Assembly: GCF_000510725.1 (NCBI RefSeq)
Contig: NZ_KI783312.1
Span: 73,266 to 137,265 of the forward strand
Origin: Pseudoxanthomonas sp. J31
GTDB taxonomy: Bacteria > Pseudomonadota > Gammaproteobacteria > Xanthomonadales > Xanthomonadaceae
Direction of reading: 5' to 3'
Length of the DNA: 64,000 bases
Shown here: piece after piece, positions 9,075-17,474 of the stretch
How the letters are laid out: every line of letters starts with the position of its first letter
How positions within the stretch are numbered: position 1 is the first letter of the stretch
Notes under the pieces: generated by a model
The model's database searches: none
What the model saw: the letters and a program-made list of their open reading frames with translations, nothing else
What the model was told of the DNA's origin: nothing
Program-made: the position numbers and the translations under genes

Positions 9075-9851
9075 GTGACGACCGAAGCCCGCGCCCTGCG
9101 CACTCCTGCCGCCACCCAGGCCCGCTCCCGCGCGCGCCTGCTGTTCCTGCTGTGCACCGTCCTGCCGGTCGCGCCGGCCATGGCCGCGCCCGAGCCGGCG
9201 CCGGTGGAGCCGGAGCCGCTGGCCCCGGCCACGATCCTGGAAGTGCCCGCCCCCGTGCCCCAGGCCGTACCGGCCACGGCGGCGGTGCCTGCCGTGGCGG
9301 CCGCGCCGCAGGCCGGCGGCCTGCGCGGCAAGGCCGACGCCGCGGCCAGCGCCACCCTGGCGGTGCTGCTGCCGCACCTGTCGCGCAACGACGGCATGCT
9401 GCTGGACCGTTCGGCGAATTTCGCCGGCGACGTCAACCGCCTGCTCAACCAGGAGGGCGAACAGGCCGGCGGCAAGCTGGAGCAGGTGGTCAAGGCGGCC
9501 ATGGGCCTGCTAGGGACCCCGTACCGCTGGGGCGGCTCCGGCCCGGACGGCTTCGACTGCAGCGGCCTGGTCAGCTACGTGTTCCGCAACGCCCTGGGCA
9601 TCGAACTGCCGCGCGCCTCGCGCGACATGGCGACCCGCTCCGACGGCAAGCTGATCCGCAGCCGCGACGAACTGAACCCCGGCGACCTGGTGTTCTTCGG
9701 CGCCCGCGGCCGCATCAACCACGTCGGCATCTACGTCGGCAGCGGCCAGTTCCTGCATGCGCCCAGCCGCGGCAAGGACGTGCGCGTGGACAGCCTGGCC
9801 TCCGGCTACTGGGGCAGCCGCTTCGTGCAGGCGCGCCGGGTCGAGATCTGA
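9075..9851 (+). CDS. NlpC/P60 (C40) cell-wall endopeptidase, secreted
   Basis: Paralogue of the preceding gene, 258 residues from a GTG start. It has an N-terminal signal peptide (RARLLFLLCTVLPVAPAMA) without a lipobox Cys, an Ala/Pro/Val-rich spacer of about 60 residues, a short helical segment, then the C40 domain. Catalytic Cys is in DGFDCSGLVSYV and His in RINHVGIYVGSG, with HAPSRGKDV. The GTG was preferred because the frame upstream includes an AT-rich, promoter-like stretch (8981-9062). A start at 8973 is formally open. The likely role is periplasmic peptidoglycan turnover. Confidence 0.87.
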   Translation: MTTEARALRTPAATQARSRARLLFLLCTVLPVAPAMAAPEPAPVEPEPLAPATILEVPAPVPQAVPATAAVPAVAAAPQAGGLRGKADAAASATLAVLLPHLSRNDGMLLDRSANFAGDVNRLLNQEGEQAGGKLEQVVKAAMGLLGTPYRWGGSGPDGFDCSGLVSYVFRNALGIELPRASRDMATRSDGKLIRSRDELNPGDLVFFGARGRINHVGIYVGSGQFLHAPSRGKDVRVDSLASGYWGSRFVQARRVEI

Positions 9852-9874
9852 CCCATCCCGCACCGCCGTTCCAG

Positions 9875-9900
9875 CGAAGGCCGCCGCAAGGCGGCCTTCG
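9875..9900. terminator. Hairpin terminator after the NlpC/P60 pair
   Basis: Perfect 11-bp stem CGAAGGCCGCC / GGCGGCCTTCG closed by a GCAA (GNRA) tetraloop, 24 bp after the stop codon. There is no long U-tract, so it may act bidirectionally with the convergent symporter gene or stabilise the 3' end. Confidence 0.7.
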
Positions 9901-9992
9901 CCGTTTCCGGACCCGTTCCGCCCTGGCGCGCGCCAGGTACCGCCCGGCACCAATCCCCGGCCTGCGCCGGCAGCGCCGCCAGGCCCGGGGCG

Positions 9993-11267
9993 CTAGTCGC
10001 GCACCTCGGTGGGCTCGATCCCGACGTTGCTGGAAGCCCGTTCGTACACCTGGCGGTCCAGCAGCCCGGTTTCCTTGGCCACCAGCACCGGCACCAGCAT
10101 CTGCCCGGTGACGTTGGTCATCGTCCGCATCATGTCCAGCACCCGGTCGATCGCCACAAGCAGGGCGATGCCCTCCAGCGGCAGCCCGGCGGCGCTGAGC
10201 ACCAGGGTCACCATCACGATCGCCGTGCCCGGCACCCCGGCGGTGCCGAAGCTGCCCAGCACCGAGGCCAGCAGGATCACGAAGTACTGGTTGGCGCTCA
10301 GGTCCAGGCCGAAGTACTGGGCCACGAACACGCTGGTCAGGGCCGGGTAGATCGCGCCGCAGCCGTCCATCTTGATGCTCGCGCCCAGCGGCACGGCGAA
10401 GGCGGCGTAGTCCTTGTCCACGCCCAGGTTGTGGGTGGCGCAGCGCATCGCCACCGGCATCGAGGCGAAGCTGGAGGAACTGACGAAGGCCACCTGCATG
10501 CCCGCGGCCGCGCCGCGGAAGAACTTCAGCGGATTGAGTCCATGCGCCAGCAGCAGGCCGCCGTAGCCCAGCACGATGTGCAGGGCGCAGGCCAGGTACA
10601 GGGCGAACACGAAGGTGCCCAGCGGCAGCAGCTTCTCGAACCCGTAGCTGCCGACCAGTCCGGCGATCAGGCCGAAGGTACCCAGCGGGGTCATCTCCAG
10701 CACGAAGCGGGTGACCTGGACCATGGCGTCGCTGGCCTCGCCCACCAGCGCGCGCAGGCGCGCGGTCTTCTCGCCCAGCTTGACCAGGGCGAAGCCCAGC
10801 AGGCCGGCGAAGAAGATCACCTGCAGGATCTTGCCCTCGGCCAGGGCCTTGAACGGGTTGGTCGGGACCACGTCCAGCAGCACCTGCACCGGGGTCGGCA
10901 CCTCGCGCGGGGTGTAGTCGGCCGGCATCTCCAGCCCGCTCAGCCCGGTGCCGGGCTTGAGCACCAGGCCCACCGCCAGGCCCACGCACACCGCCAGCGC
11001 CGCGGTGGCGGCGAACCAGGCGAAGGTGCGCCCCCCCAGCGCCGCCACCGACTTCTGGCCGTGCAGCGAGGCCACCGCGTTGACCACCGCGAACAGCACC
11101 AGCGGCACCGCGATCATGCGGATCAGGTTGACGTAGACCGTGCCCAGCGGGCCCAGCCAGGTCTGCGCCGCCGGGCCCAGCAGCCAGCCGGCCAGGGCGC
11201 CGAGCACGAAGCCGCCGAGCACGCGCTGCCAGAAGGGAATGGCCAGCCAGGCCTTGACCAGGTTCAT
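9993..11267 (-). CDS. Dicarboxylate/amino acid:cation symporter (DAACS family)
   Basis: A 424-residue inner-membrane transporter of the GltP/DctA (SLC1-like) family, which imports glutamate, aspartate or C4-dicarboxylates with H+ or Na+. Multiple transmembrane helices are evident. Diagnostic motifs are the serine-rich hairpin AFVSSSSFASMPVAM, the NMDGT-equivalent ASIKMDGCGAIYPAL, and GVPGTAIVMVTLVL near hairpin 2, ending with DMMRTMTNVTGQ. The DRxLDMxRTxxNVxGD signature ends in GQ rather than GD here, which may bear on the substrate. It is divergent from the alkaline phosphatase gene; about 200 bp separate the starts. Confidence 0.92.
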   Translation of the reverse strand: MNLVKAWLAIPFWQRVLGGFVLGALAGWLLGPAAQTWLGPLGTVYVNLIRMIAVPLVLFAVVNAVASLHGQKSVAALGGRTFAWFAATAALAVCVGLAVGLVLKPGTGLSGLEMPADYTPREVPTPVQVLLDVVPTNPFKALAEGKILQVIFFAGLLGFALVKLGEKTARLRALVGEASDAMVQVTRFVLEMTPLGTFGLIAGLVGSYGFEKLLPLGTFVFALYLACALHIVLGYGGLLLAHGLNPLKFFRGAAAGMQVAFVSSSSFASMPVAMRCATHNLGVDKDYAAFAVPLGASIKMDGCGAIYPALTSVFVAQYFGLDLSANQYFVILLASVLGSFGTAGVPGTAIVMVTLVLSAAGLPLEGIALLVAIDRVLDMMRTMTNVTGQMLVPVLVAKETGLLDRQVYERASSNVGIEPTEVRD

Positions 11268-11468
11268 CTGCAATCCGGGATGCTGCAATGGCGGAACGAT
11301 ACCCGGATGCAACCGGGCTGGCGATGCTGCCACTGGAACGCCGATATGTCATAGGCACGACATTGGCAACGTCCGATAATGCGCGCCCCACCCACCACGC
11401 ACGCACCGTGGCCGTGGCCGCGCCAGCGCGGACCTGGCGCGGCCGCCTGCGCCGATTCCGGACCCGCA

Positions 11469-13163
11469 ATGCCCCGTCATACCCGCGCCCTGCCCCTGGC
11501 CCTGCTCTCCGCCCTGCTGCCCGCCGCCTGCGCCAGCACCCCGCCCACGGCTCCTGCGCCGGCCAGCGCACCGCGGGTGCAGGTTCCGGCCATCGCCCAT
11601 CCCGATGGCGAGACCCCGCAGTGGTGGTACCGCAACGGCGCCGCGGCCGCCGCGGCCAATGGCGCCATGTCGGGCAAGGCGAAGAACGTCATCCTGTTCC
11701 TCGGCGACGGCATGAGCCTGACCACGGTGGCCGCCGCGCGCATCCTCGAGGGCCAGCGCAAGGGCGGCCCGGGCGAGGAGAACCTGCTGAGCTGGGAGCG
11801 TTTCCCGCACACCGCCTTCAGCAAGACCTACAACGTCGACGCGCAGACGCCGGACTCGGCCGGCACCATGACCGCCATCACCACCGGCGTGAAGACCCAC
11901 ATGGGCGCGATCGGCGTGTCCGCCGGCAAGCGCAACGACTGCGCCGACAGCCTCGGCAAGCAGCGCCTGACCTGGCTGCACCTGGCCGACGCCGCGGGCA
12001 TGGCCACCGGCATCGTCAGCACCGCGCGCCTGACCCACGCCACCCCGGCCGCGACCTGGGCGCACGCGCCCGACCGCAACTGGGAAAACGACGCGGCCAT
12101 GCCGGCCGAGGCCCATGCCCAGGGCTGCATCGACATCGCCCGGCAGATGGTCTCCACCCCGTACGGCCCCGGCCCGAAGGTGATGCTCGGCGGCGGCCGC
12201 GGCCAGTTCCTGCCGGCCGGCACGCCCGACCCCGAATACCCGGACAAGACCGGCCTGCGCCGCGACGGCCGCGACCTGGTCGCCGAATGGAAGGCCGCCC
12301 ACCCCGGCGGCGTGTACGTGTGGAACCGGCAGCAGCTGCAAGCCGCGGCCGACGCCCCGGCGGTGCTGGGCCTGTTCGAGCACGACCACATGCAGTTCGA
12401 GCACGAGAAGGACCGCGCCGCCGAGCCCACCCTGGCCGAGCTGACCGCCGAGGCGATCCGGCGCCTGTCGCGCGAGCCGGGCGGCTTCGTGCTGATGGTC
12501 GAGGGCGCGCGCATCGACCACGCCAACCACAACGGCAACGCCTTCCGCGCCCTGGACGAGACCGTGGCCCTGTCCGAGGCCGTGCGCGTGGCTGCGGAAA
12601 TGACCTCGCCCGAGGACACCCTGATCCTGGTCACCGCCGACCATTCGCACTCGCTGAACTTCGTCGGCTACCCGGCCCGCGGCAACCCGATCCTCGACAA
12701 GGTCCGCGACGCGCCCGGCGAGGACGGCAAGCCCGGCGCCTACGCCCTGGACAACACCGGCCTGCCCTACACCACCCTCAGCTATGCCAACGGCCCCGGC
12801 CACACCGGCGCCAGCAACCGCCAGCCGGCCGGTCCGAAGACCTATCCGCACACCCCCTCGTCCTCGCAGCCGGCGCAGGGCCGCCCCGACCTGACCCAGG
12901 TCGACACCACCCATCCGGACTACATGCAGGAGGCGCTGGTGCCGCTGAAGTCCGAATCGCACGGCGGCGAAGACGTGGGCATCTGGGCACGCGGCCCGGG
13001 CAGCGAGGCGGTGCGCGGCACCCTCGAGCAGAACACGATCTTCCACCTGATCGTGCAGGCCACCCCGAAGCTGCGCGAGCGCCTGTGCGCCGCCGGCACC
13101 TGCGACGCCAACGGCGTGCCGGTGGAACTGCCGCAGCCGGAGCAGTTCCGCCGCAAGGACTGA
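11469..13163 (+). CDS. Alkaline phosphatase (lipoprotein, PhoA superfamily)
   Basis: Hydrolyses phosphomonoesters in the cell envelope. The 564-residue protein starts with a signal peptide ending in a lipobox (LLPAAC, Cys21). Active-site features of the alkaline phosphatase fold are NVILFLGDGMS (metal Asp80), QTPDSAGTMTAITTG (nucleophile Ser130), VEGARIDHANHNGN and VTADHSHS. The protein is longer than E. coli PhoA (471) and carries inserts typical of the xanthomonad enzymes. The upstream frame is rejected because it lacks a signal peptide. It probably serves phosphate scavenging; no clear PHO box was identified. Confidence 0.93.
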   Translation: MPRHTRALPLALLSALLPAACASTPPTAPAPASAPRVQVPAIAHPDGETPQWWYRNGAAAAAANGAMSGKAKNVILFLGDGMSLTTVAAARILEGQRKGGPGEENLLSWERFPHTAFSKTYNVDAQTPDSAGTMTAITTGVKTHMGAIGVSAGKRNDCADSLGKQRLTWLHLADAAGMATGIVSTARLTHATPAATWAHAPDRNWENDAAMPAEAHAQGCIDIARQMVSTPYGPGPKVMLGGGRGQFLPAGTPDPEYPDKTGLRRDGRDLVAEWKAAHPGGVYVWNRQQLQAAADAPAVLGLFEHDHMQFEHEKDRAAEPTLAELTAEAIRRLSREPGGFVLMVEGARIDHANHNGNAFRALDETVALSEAVRVAAEMTSPEDTLILVTADHSHSLNFVGYPARGNPILDKVRDAPGEDGKPGAYALDNTGLPYTTLSYANGPGHTGASNRQPAGPKTYPHTPSSSQPAQGRPDLTQVDTTHPDYMQEALVPLKSESHGGEDVGIWARGPGSEAVRGTLEQNTIFHLIVQATPKLRERLCAAGTCDANGVPVELPQPEQFRRKD

Positions 13164-13177
13164 GCCGGAAAACGCGA

Positions 13178-13203
13178 CGGGCCGCTTCCTGCGAAGCGGC
13201 CCG
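13178..13203. terminator. Hairpin terminator between the phosphatase and hemJ
   Basis: Perfect 11-bp stem CGGGCCGCTTC / GAAGCGGCCCG with a CTGC loop, 14 bp after the phosphatase stop, between two converging genes. No run of T on the plus strand. Confidence 0.75.
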
Positions 13204-13235
13204 CCTGCTTTGCGGGTGTCCGGTCCGGGACCGGC

Positions 13236-13691
13236 TCAGAACGGCTTGGCCAGCACCAGCCAGACGATGGCCAGCAGCACCAGCACCGGCAGTTCGTTGA
13301 ACACCCGCAGCGCGCGCGCCGAGGCCAGCGGCTTGCCGGCGGCGGCGTTCTTCAGCCAGCGCCCGGTGAGCACGTAATAGACCACCAGCAGCACGACCAG
13401 GGCCAGCTTGGCGTGCAGCCAGCCGGCCGGCGAACCGACCATGGTGGGGAAGCCGCCGACCACGCGGTGGCCCAGCCACAACACCAGGCCGGCGACGAAG
13501 GCCAGCCCGAACATGTTGTGGCCGAAGCGGTACAGGCGGCGCCCCATCAGCAGCAGGCGCGCGCGCACCGCCGCCTGGTCGCCGGCCTCGGCCACGTTGA
13601 CCAGGATCCGCGGCAGGTAGAACACCGACGACATCCAGGCCACCACGAACAGGATGTGGAAGGACTTCACCCAGAGATAGGCCGAATACAT
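13236..13691 (-). CDS. hemJ: Protoporphyrinogen IX oxidase HemJ
   Basis: A small inner-membrane protein (151 residues, four predicted helices) of the UPF0093/CopD-like family, shown in other bacteria to be the heme-dependent protoporphyrinogen oxidase HemJ. The N-terminus YLWVKSFHILFVVAWMSS carries the conserved His and Lys, followed by FYLPRILVN, RLYRFGHNMFGLAF and LHAKLALVVLLVVYY. Start at MYSAYLW; the longer upstream frame is unlike a protein. hemE lies about 10 kb away on the opposite strand, so heme genes are dispersed. Confidence 0.9.
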   Translation of the reverse strand: MYSAYLWVKSFHILFVVAWMSSVFYLPRILVNVAEAGDQAAVRARLLLMGRRLYRFGHNMFGLAFVAGLVLWLGHRVVGGFPTMVGSPAGWLHAKLALVVLLVVYYVLTGRWLKNAAAGKPLASARALRVFNELPVLVLLAIVWLVLAKPF

Positions 13692-13950
13692 GCGCGTCAC
13701 CTGCGGTTGGAATGCGCGGATTGTCGGCCATCGCGCGCGTGGCGTCGAACCCGGTGCGTGGCGCGGCATATGGGCTCCGGCCTTGCCGGGGATCCGCCTG
13801 CCGGAAGCCGCCGGACCTGCCATCGGCGGGTGTCGCGGGACCGGAACCCCTAAACTGCGGCGCCTGGCGCAAGCGGCGACGGCGACTGCCACGCCCGGTC
13901 CCGTCGCTTCGGATTCCGCCTGCGCCCCTCCCCGCCACGCTCCCGAACCC

Positions 13951-14541
13951 ATGACCAAGACCTACGACCGCGCCTACTTCGACCGCTGGTACCGGCAGCA
14001 CCACATCCAGGACCCGCGCCGGCTCGAGCGCAAGGTGGCGCTGGCGGTGGCCACTGCCGAGTACTACCTGGAGCGCCCCATCCGCACGGTGCTGGACATC
14101 GGCTGCGGCGAAGGCGCCTGGCGCGCGCCGCTGCTGAAGCTGCGGCCGAAGGCCAGCTACCTGGGCTTCGATTCCAGCGAGTACGCCGTCGCCCGCCACG
14201 GCGCACGCCGCAACCTGCACCTGGCCCGCTTCGGCGATTTCGAATGGCTGCGCCCGTGCGCGCCGGTGGACCTGCTGGTGTGCGCGGACGTGATCCACTA
14301 CCTGCCCACGCGCGAGCTCGGCCGGGGCCTGCCCGGCCTGGCCGAGCTGTGCGGCGGCGTGGCCTTCCTCGAGGCGTTCACCGCCGAGGACGAGTTCGAG
14401 GGCGATACCGAGGGCTTCCAGCCGCGCAAGGCCAGCTGGTACCGCAGGAAGTTCCAGCAGGCCGGACTGACCCCGGTCGGTTCCTACTGCTGGCTGGGCC
14501 CGCGCATGGCGGCCACTGCCGCCGCACTGGAGCGCGGCTGA
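13951..14541 (+). CDS. SAM-dependent methyltransferase, class I
   Basis: A 196-residue cytoplasmic protein with a Rossmann-type methyltransferase core: TVLDIGCGEGAWRAPLL is motif I, SYLGFDSSEYAV motif II, and LLVCADVIHYLPT motif IV. The acceptor is unknown. The ATG (MTKTYDRAYFDRWYRQ) begins a segment common in this subfamily. About 260 bp separate it from divergent hemJ. That gap contains a TAAACT hexamer near 13851 but no other recognisable feature. The stop is three bases from the stop of the convergent binding-protein gene. Confidence 0.88.
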   Translation: MTKTYDRAYFDRWYRQHHIQDPRRLERKVALAVATAEYYLERPIRTVLDIGCGEGAWRAPLLKLRPKASYLGFDSSEYAVARHGARRNLHLARFGDFEWLRPCAPVDLLVCADVIHYLPTRELGRGLPGLAELCGGVAFLEAFTAEDEFEGDTEGFQPRKASWYRRKFQQAGLTPVGSYCWLGPRMAATAAALERG

Positions 14542-14544
14542 GGC

Positions 14545-15342
14545 TCAGCCGGCGCAGCGCCGCGCCCAGGCATCGAGCACCGCCTCGATCGCCGCCAGGC
14601 CATCGGTCAGCGCAGCCGGCCCCGGCTGCAGGACCAGCGGCGAGCGGATCTCGTGCAGCTCGCCGTCGCGCACCGCCGGGATCGCATCCCAGCCCGGGCG
14701 CGCGGCGACCTTGTCCGGACGGAACTTCTTGCCGCACCAGGAGCCGAGGATGATGTCCGGCGCGCGCGCCACCACCACCGCCGGATCGGCCAGGATGCGG
14801 TCGCGCGCCAGCGGCTGCGCGGACAGCTCCGGGAAGACGTCCTCGCCGCCGGCGATGCGCACCAGCTCCGCCACCCACTGGATGCCGGTGATCAGCGGCT
14901 CGTCCCATTCCTCGAAGTAGACGCGCGGCCGCACGCCCCGCTGCTGCGCGCGTTCGCGCGCCGCATCCAGGCCGCGCCGCAGCTCGCCGGCCCAGGCGTC
15001 GGCCTTTGCCGCGGCACCGACCAGGGCACCGAGGCGGCGGATGTAGTCGAGGATGCCGTCGACGCTGCGGTGGTTGGCGATCCAGACTTCCACGCCACGC
15101 CGCACCAGCTCGGCGGCGATGTCGGCCTGGATGTCGGAGAAGCCGATCGCAAGATCCGGCCTGAGCGCCAGGATCGCCTCGACCCTGGCGCTGGTGAATG
15201 CGCTGACCTTGGGCTTCTCGCGCCGCGCCTGCGGCGGGCGCACGGTGAAGCCGCTGATGCCGACGATGCGGTCCTGCTCGCCCAGCGCGTAAAGGGTTTC
15301 CGTCGGCTCCTCGGTGAGGCAGACGATGCGGCGCGGCCCCAT
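14545..15342 (-). CDS. BtuF-like (PF01497) binding protein without signal peptide
   Basis: A 265-residue protein of the iron-siderophore/cobalamin periplasmic-binding family (helical backbone type III): RRIVCLTEEPTETLYALG, then IVGISGFTVRPPQ, EAILALRPDLAIGFSD, and a C-terminal half with PRVYFEEWDEPLITGIQW and APDIILGSWCGKKFRPDK. The N-terminus lacks any signal peptide or lipobox, and no permease or ATPase is adjacent. It may therefore act in the cytoplasm, possibly as a corrinoid-binding or other metal-complex protein. The start overlaps the acetyltransferase stop (ATGA), so it is the third gene of a pdxH-acetyltransferase-binding-protein operon. The ligand cannot be read from sequence. Confidence 0.83.
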   Translation of the reverse strand: MGPRRIVCLTEEPTETLYALGEQDRIVGISGFTVRPPQARREKPKVSAFTSARVEAILALRPDLAIGFSDIQADIAAELVRRGVEVWIANHRSVDGILDYIRRLGALVGAAAKADAWAGELRRGLDAARERAQQRGVRPRVYFEEWDEPLITGIQWVAELVRIAGGEDVFPELSAQPLARDRILADPAVVVARAPDIILGSWCGKKFRPDKVAARPGWDAIPAVRDGELHEIRSPLVLQPGPAALTDGLAAIEAVLDAWARRCAG

Positions 15343-15794
15343 CACCCCACCCGCTTGCGGAAGTACACCACCCGCTCGGTCTCGACGAAGCCGCAGGCGC
15401 GGTGTGCGGCGTGGCTGGCGGTGTTGTCCAGCAGCGCGTCGGAAGCCAGCTCGGTGCAGCCCAGCGCGCGCGTCCAGCCTTCCACCGCGCGCAGCAGGGC
15501 GCGGCCCACGCCACGGCCACGCCAAGCCGGCGCCACGTACCAGGCCTCGAGGAAGCCCACCGGTGAACTGGTGGTGCCGTTGACGTAGTCGTGCCGCAGC
15601 GAGGCCTCGGCCAGGCCCACCAGTTCGCCGCCGACCTCGGCCACGAACATCCCGCCGTCGGCCGCGTGCAGCAGGTCGGAGGCCTCGCTGGCCAGCAGTT
15701 CCGGGTCCACCTCCGGCCACAGCGCAGCGCGCATCCCCGCCCATGCCGGCAGGTCGGCCTTGCGCGGCGGGCGCACGCGCAGCTGCAGGTTCAT
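15342..15794 (-). CDS. Aminoglycoside 6'-N-acetyltransferase-like GNAT protein
   Basis: A 150-residue GNAT acetyltransferase that closely resembles chromosomal AAC(6')-I enzymes (for example those of Stenotrophomonas and Acinetobacter). It begins with an arginine/tryptophan-rich acceptor region ([12 protein letters not shown]), then [19 protein letters not shown], the acetyl-CoA loop [11 protein letters not shown], and the diagnostic C-terminus [20 protein letters not shown] and [10 protein letters not shown]. Those enzymes acetylate the 6'-amino group of aminoglycosides such as tobramycin and amikacin. Whether this one confers resistance or has another physiological acceptor is unknown. It overlaps both pdxH and the next gene by ATGA, so it is an embedded housekeeping-operon member rather than a cassette. 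Confidence 0.87.
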   Translation of the reverse strand: MNLQLRVRPPRKADLPAWAGMRAALWPEVDPELLASEASDLLHAADGGMFVAEVGGELVGLAEASLRHDYVNGTTSSPVGFLEAWYVAPAWRGRGVGRALLRAVEGWTRALGCTELASDALLDNTASHAAHRACGFVETERVVYFRKRVG

Positions 15795-16393
15795 GGCTGC
15801 AGCATCCGCTTGGACCAGGCGCCGTCCCCGCCGCGCTCGTAGCTCCAGCGCTCGTGCAGGCGGAAGCCGGCGCCGTACCAGAACTCGAACGAACGCGGCA
15901 CCACCCGGAACCCGCTCCAGCCCGGCGGGCGCGGCACCGGGCCGTCGCGGAAGCGCGCCTCGGCCTCGGCCAGCGCGGCCTCGAACTCGGCGCGCGAGCC
16001 CAGGGTCTGCGACTGCCGCGAAGCCCAGGCGCCAAGCTGGCTCATGCGCGGGCGGCTGGCGAAATAGGCATCGGCCTCGGCAGCGTCCACCTGGCCGACC
16101 TCGCCTTCGATGCGCACCTGCACGCCCGCCTCGCGCAGGTGCCGCCACAGGAACAGCAGCGCGGCGTGCGGGTTGGCGCGCAGGTCGCGGCCCTTGGGGC
16201 TGTCCAGGTGGGTGTAGAACACGAAGCCACGCTCGTCGTGGGCCTTGAGCAGCACCGTGCGCGCGTGGGGCCAGCCCTGGGCGTCGGCGGTGGCCACGGT
16301 CATCGCATTGGGATCGGCCATGCCGCTGGCGCGCGCCTCCTCCAGCAGTTGTCCGAAGGTCTGCAGGGCCTCGGCGTACAGCGGATCGGTCAT
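15791..16393 (-). CDS. pdxH: Pyridoxamine/pyridoxine 5'-phosphate oxidase
   Basis: FMN-dependent last step of pyridoxal phosphate synthesis. The 200-residue protein shows the FMN-binding stretch [35 protein letters not shown] and [19 protein letters not shown], and the C-terminal signature [17 protein letters not shown] and GFRLHERW. It is the first gene of a leftward three-gene operon, divergent from the glycerate kinase gene (39 bp). Confidence 0.95.
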   Translation of the reverse strand: MTDPLYAEALQTFGQLLEEARASGMADPNAMTVATADAQGWPHARTVLLKAHDERGFVFYTHLDSPKGRDLRANPHAALLFLWRHLREAGVQVRIEGEVGQVDAAEADAYFASRPRMSQLGAWASRQSQTLGSRAEFEAALAEAEARFRDGPVPRPPGWSGFRVVPRSFEFWYGAGFRLHERWSYERGGDGAWSKRMLQP

Positions 16394-16432
16394 GGCGGCT
16401 CCATGCGCGGCAGGGGCCGGTATTGTGGCGCC

Positions 16433-17257
16433 ATGGACAGCGACGCGCACACCGCAGGCTTCCCCGCAGCCCGGGTCCGCGCCGTGCTGGCCTCGGTGCC
16501 CGCGCGCCCGGGCCTGCAGGTGCTGGGGATCAGCGGCCTGCAGGGCAGCGGCAAGTCCACCCTGGCCGCGCAGGTGGTGGCGGAGGCCGCCGCCGCCGGG
16601 CTGTCCGCCGCCTGCCTGTCGCTGGACGACGTCTACCTGGACCGCGCCGCGCGCCAGCGCCTGGCGGCTGGGGTACACCCGCTGCTGGCCACCCGCGGCC
16701 CGCCCGGCACCCACGACCTGGCCCTGGCGCTGGCCACGATCGACGCCCTGCGCGCCGGTCGCACGGTGCCGCTGCCGCGCTTCGACAAGCTGGCCGACGA
16801 CCGCCTGCCGGCGGAGCGCTGGCCGCGCCCGCAACGACCGCTGGACCTGCTGGTGCTGGAGGGCTGGTGCCTGGGCGTGCCCGCCGAGGACAACGCCGCG
16901 CTGGTGGAGCCGGTCAACGCGCTGGAGGCGCGCGAGGACCCGGACGGCACCTGGCGCCGCTACTGCAACACCGCGCTGGCACGCGACTACCCGGCGCTGT
17001 GGGCGCGGCTGGACCGGCTGTGGTTCCTGCAGCCGCCGGACTTCCAGGCCGTGTACGCGTGGCGCTGGCAGCAGGAACAGGCGCTGCAGGCCACCAGCGG
17101 CCGCCGCGGCATGGACCGCCCGGCGCTGGAGCGCTTCGTCCAGCACTACGAGCGGGTCAGCCGCCAGGCCCTGCGCACCCTGCCCGGCCTGGCCGACGCG
17201 GTGCTCCGGCTCGACCACGCCCGCCGCGTTAAGGATGCGCCCGCGCCGGCAGCGTAG
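16433..17257 (+). CDS. Glycerate kinase-like P-loop kinase (GLYK/YggC type)
   Basis: A 274-residue P-loop protein of the D-glycerate 3-kinase family (plant-type GLYK, also YggC). Walker A is [34 protein letters not shown] and [12 protein letters not shown] match the family's lid and substrate region, and [11 protein letters not shown] carries the Walker B-like strand. Expected reaction: D-glycerate + ATP to 3-phosphoglycerate. A TATTGT hexamer ends six nucleotides before the ATG with no Shine-Dalgarno. The gene stands alone between divergent pdxH and the sensor kinase gene, about 217 bp downstream. Substrate specificity is inferred only from family. Confidence 0.8.
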   Translation: MDSDAHTAGFPAARVRAVLASVPARPGLQVLGISGLQGSGKSTLAAQVVAEAAAAGLSAACLSLDDVYLDRAARQRLAAGVHPLLATRGPPGTHDLALALATIDALRAGRTVPLPRFDKLADDRLPAERWPRPQRPLDLLVLEGWCLGVPAEDNAALVEPVNALEAREDPDGTWRRYCNTALARDYPALWARLDRLWFLQPPDFQAVYAWRWQQEQALQATSGRRGMDRPALERFVQHYERVSRQALRTLPGLADAVLRLDHARRVKDAPAPAA

Positions 17258-17474
17258 ATTGGCCACCGGGCGGCCTGTCCAATTTCGGATTCGTCTGATG
17301 GTCGCGTATGCGCGGGGCGCGGGACATTCCTGCCCCATGGGGGAACGGAGCGGTAGCACGGAGCTGGGCCAGCCCGTCGGGCGCCACGGTGCCGGCTGTC
17401 CGTCGTGCCGTCCCGCGTCCCCACTGTCCTGGCCGCCCCCTGCCGGAAACGCCCACTCCCCCGGGGCATCCACG

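Noticed and set aside
11349-13046. 565-codon open frame antisense to the alkaline phosphatase gene
   Set aside because: Very high GC makes long antisense frames common. The translation is Ala/Gly/Arg/Val/His-rich with no fold-like pattern, while the sense frame has all catalytic motifs.
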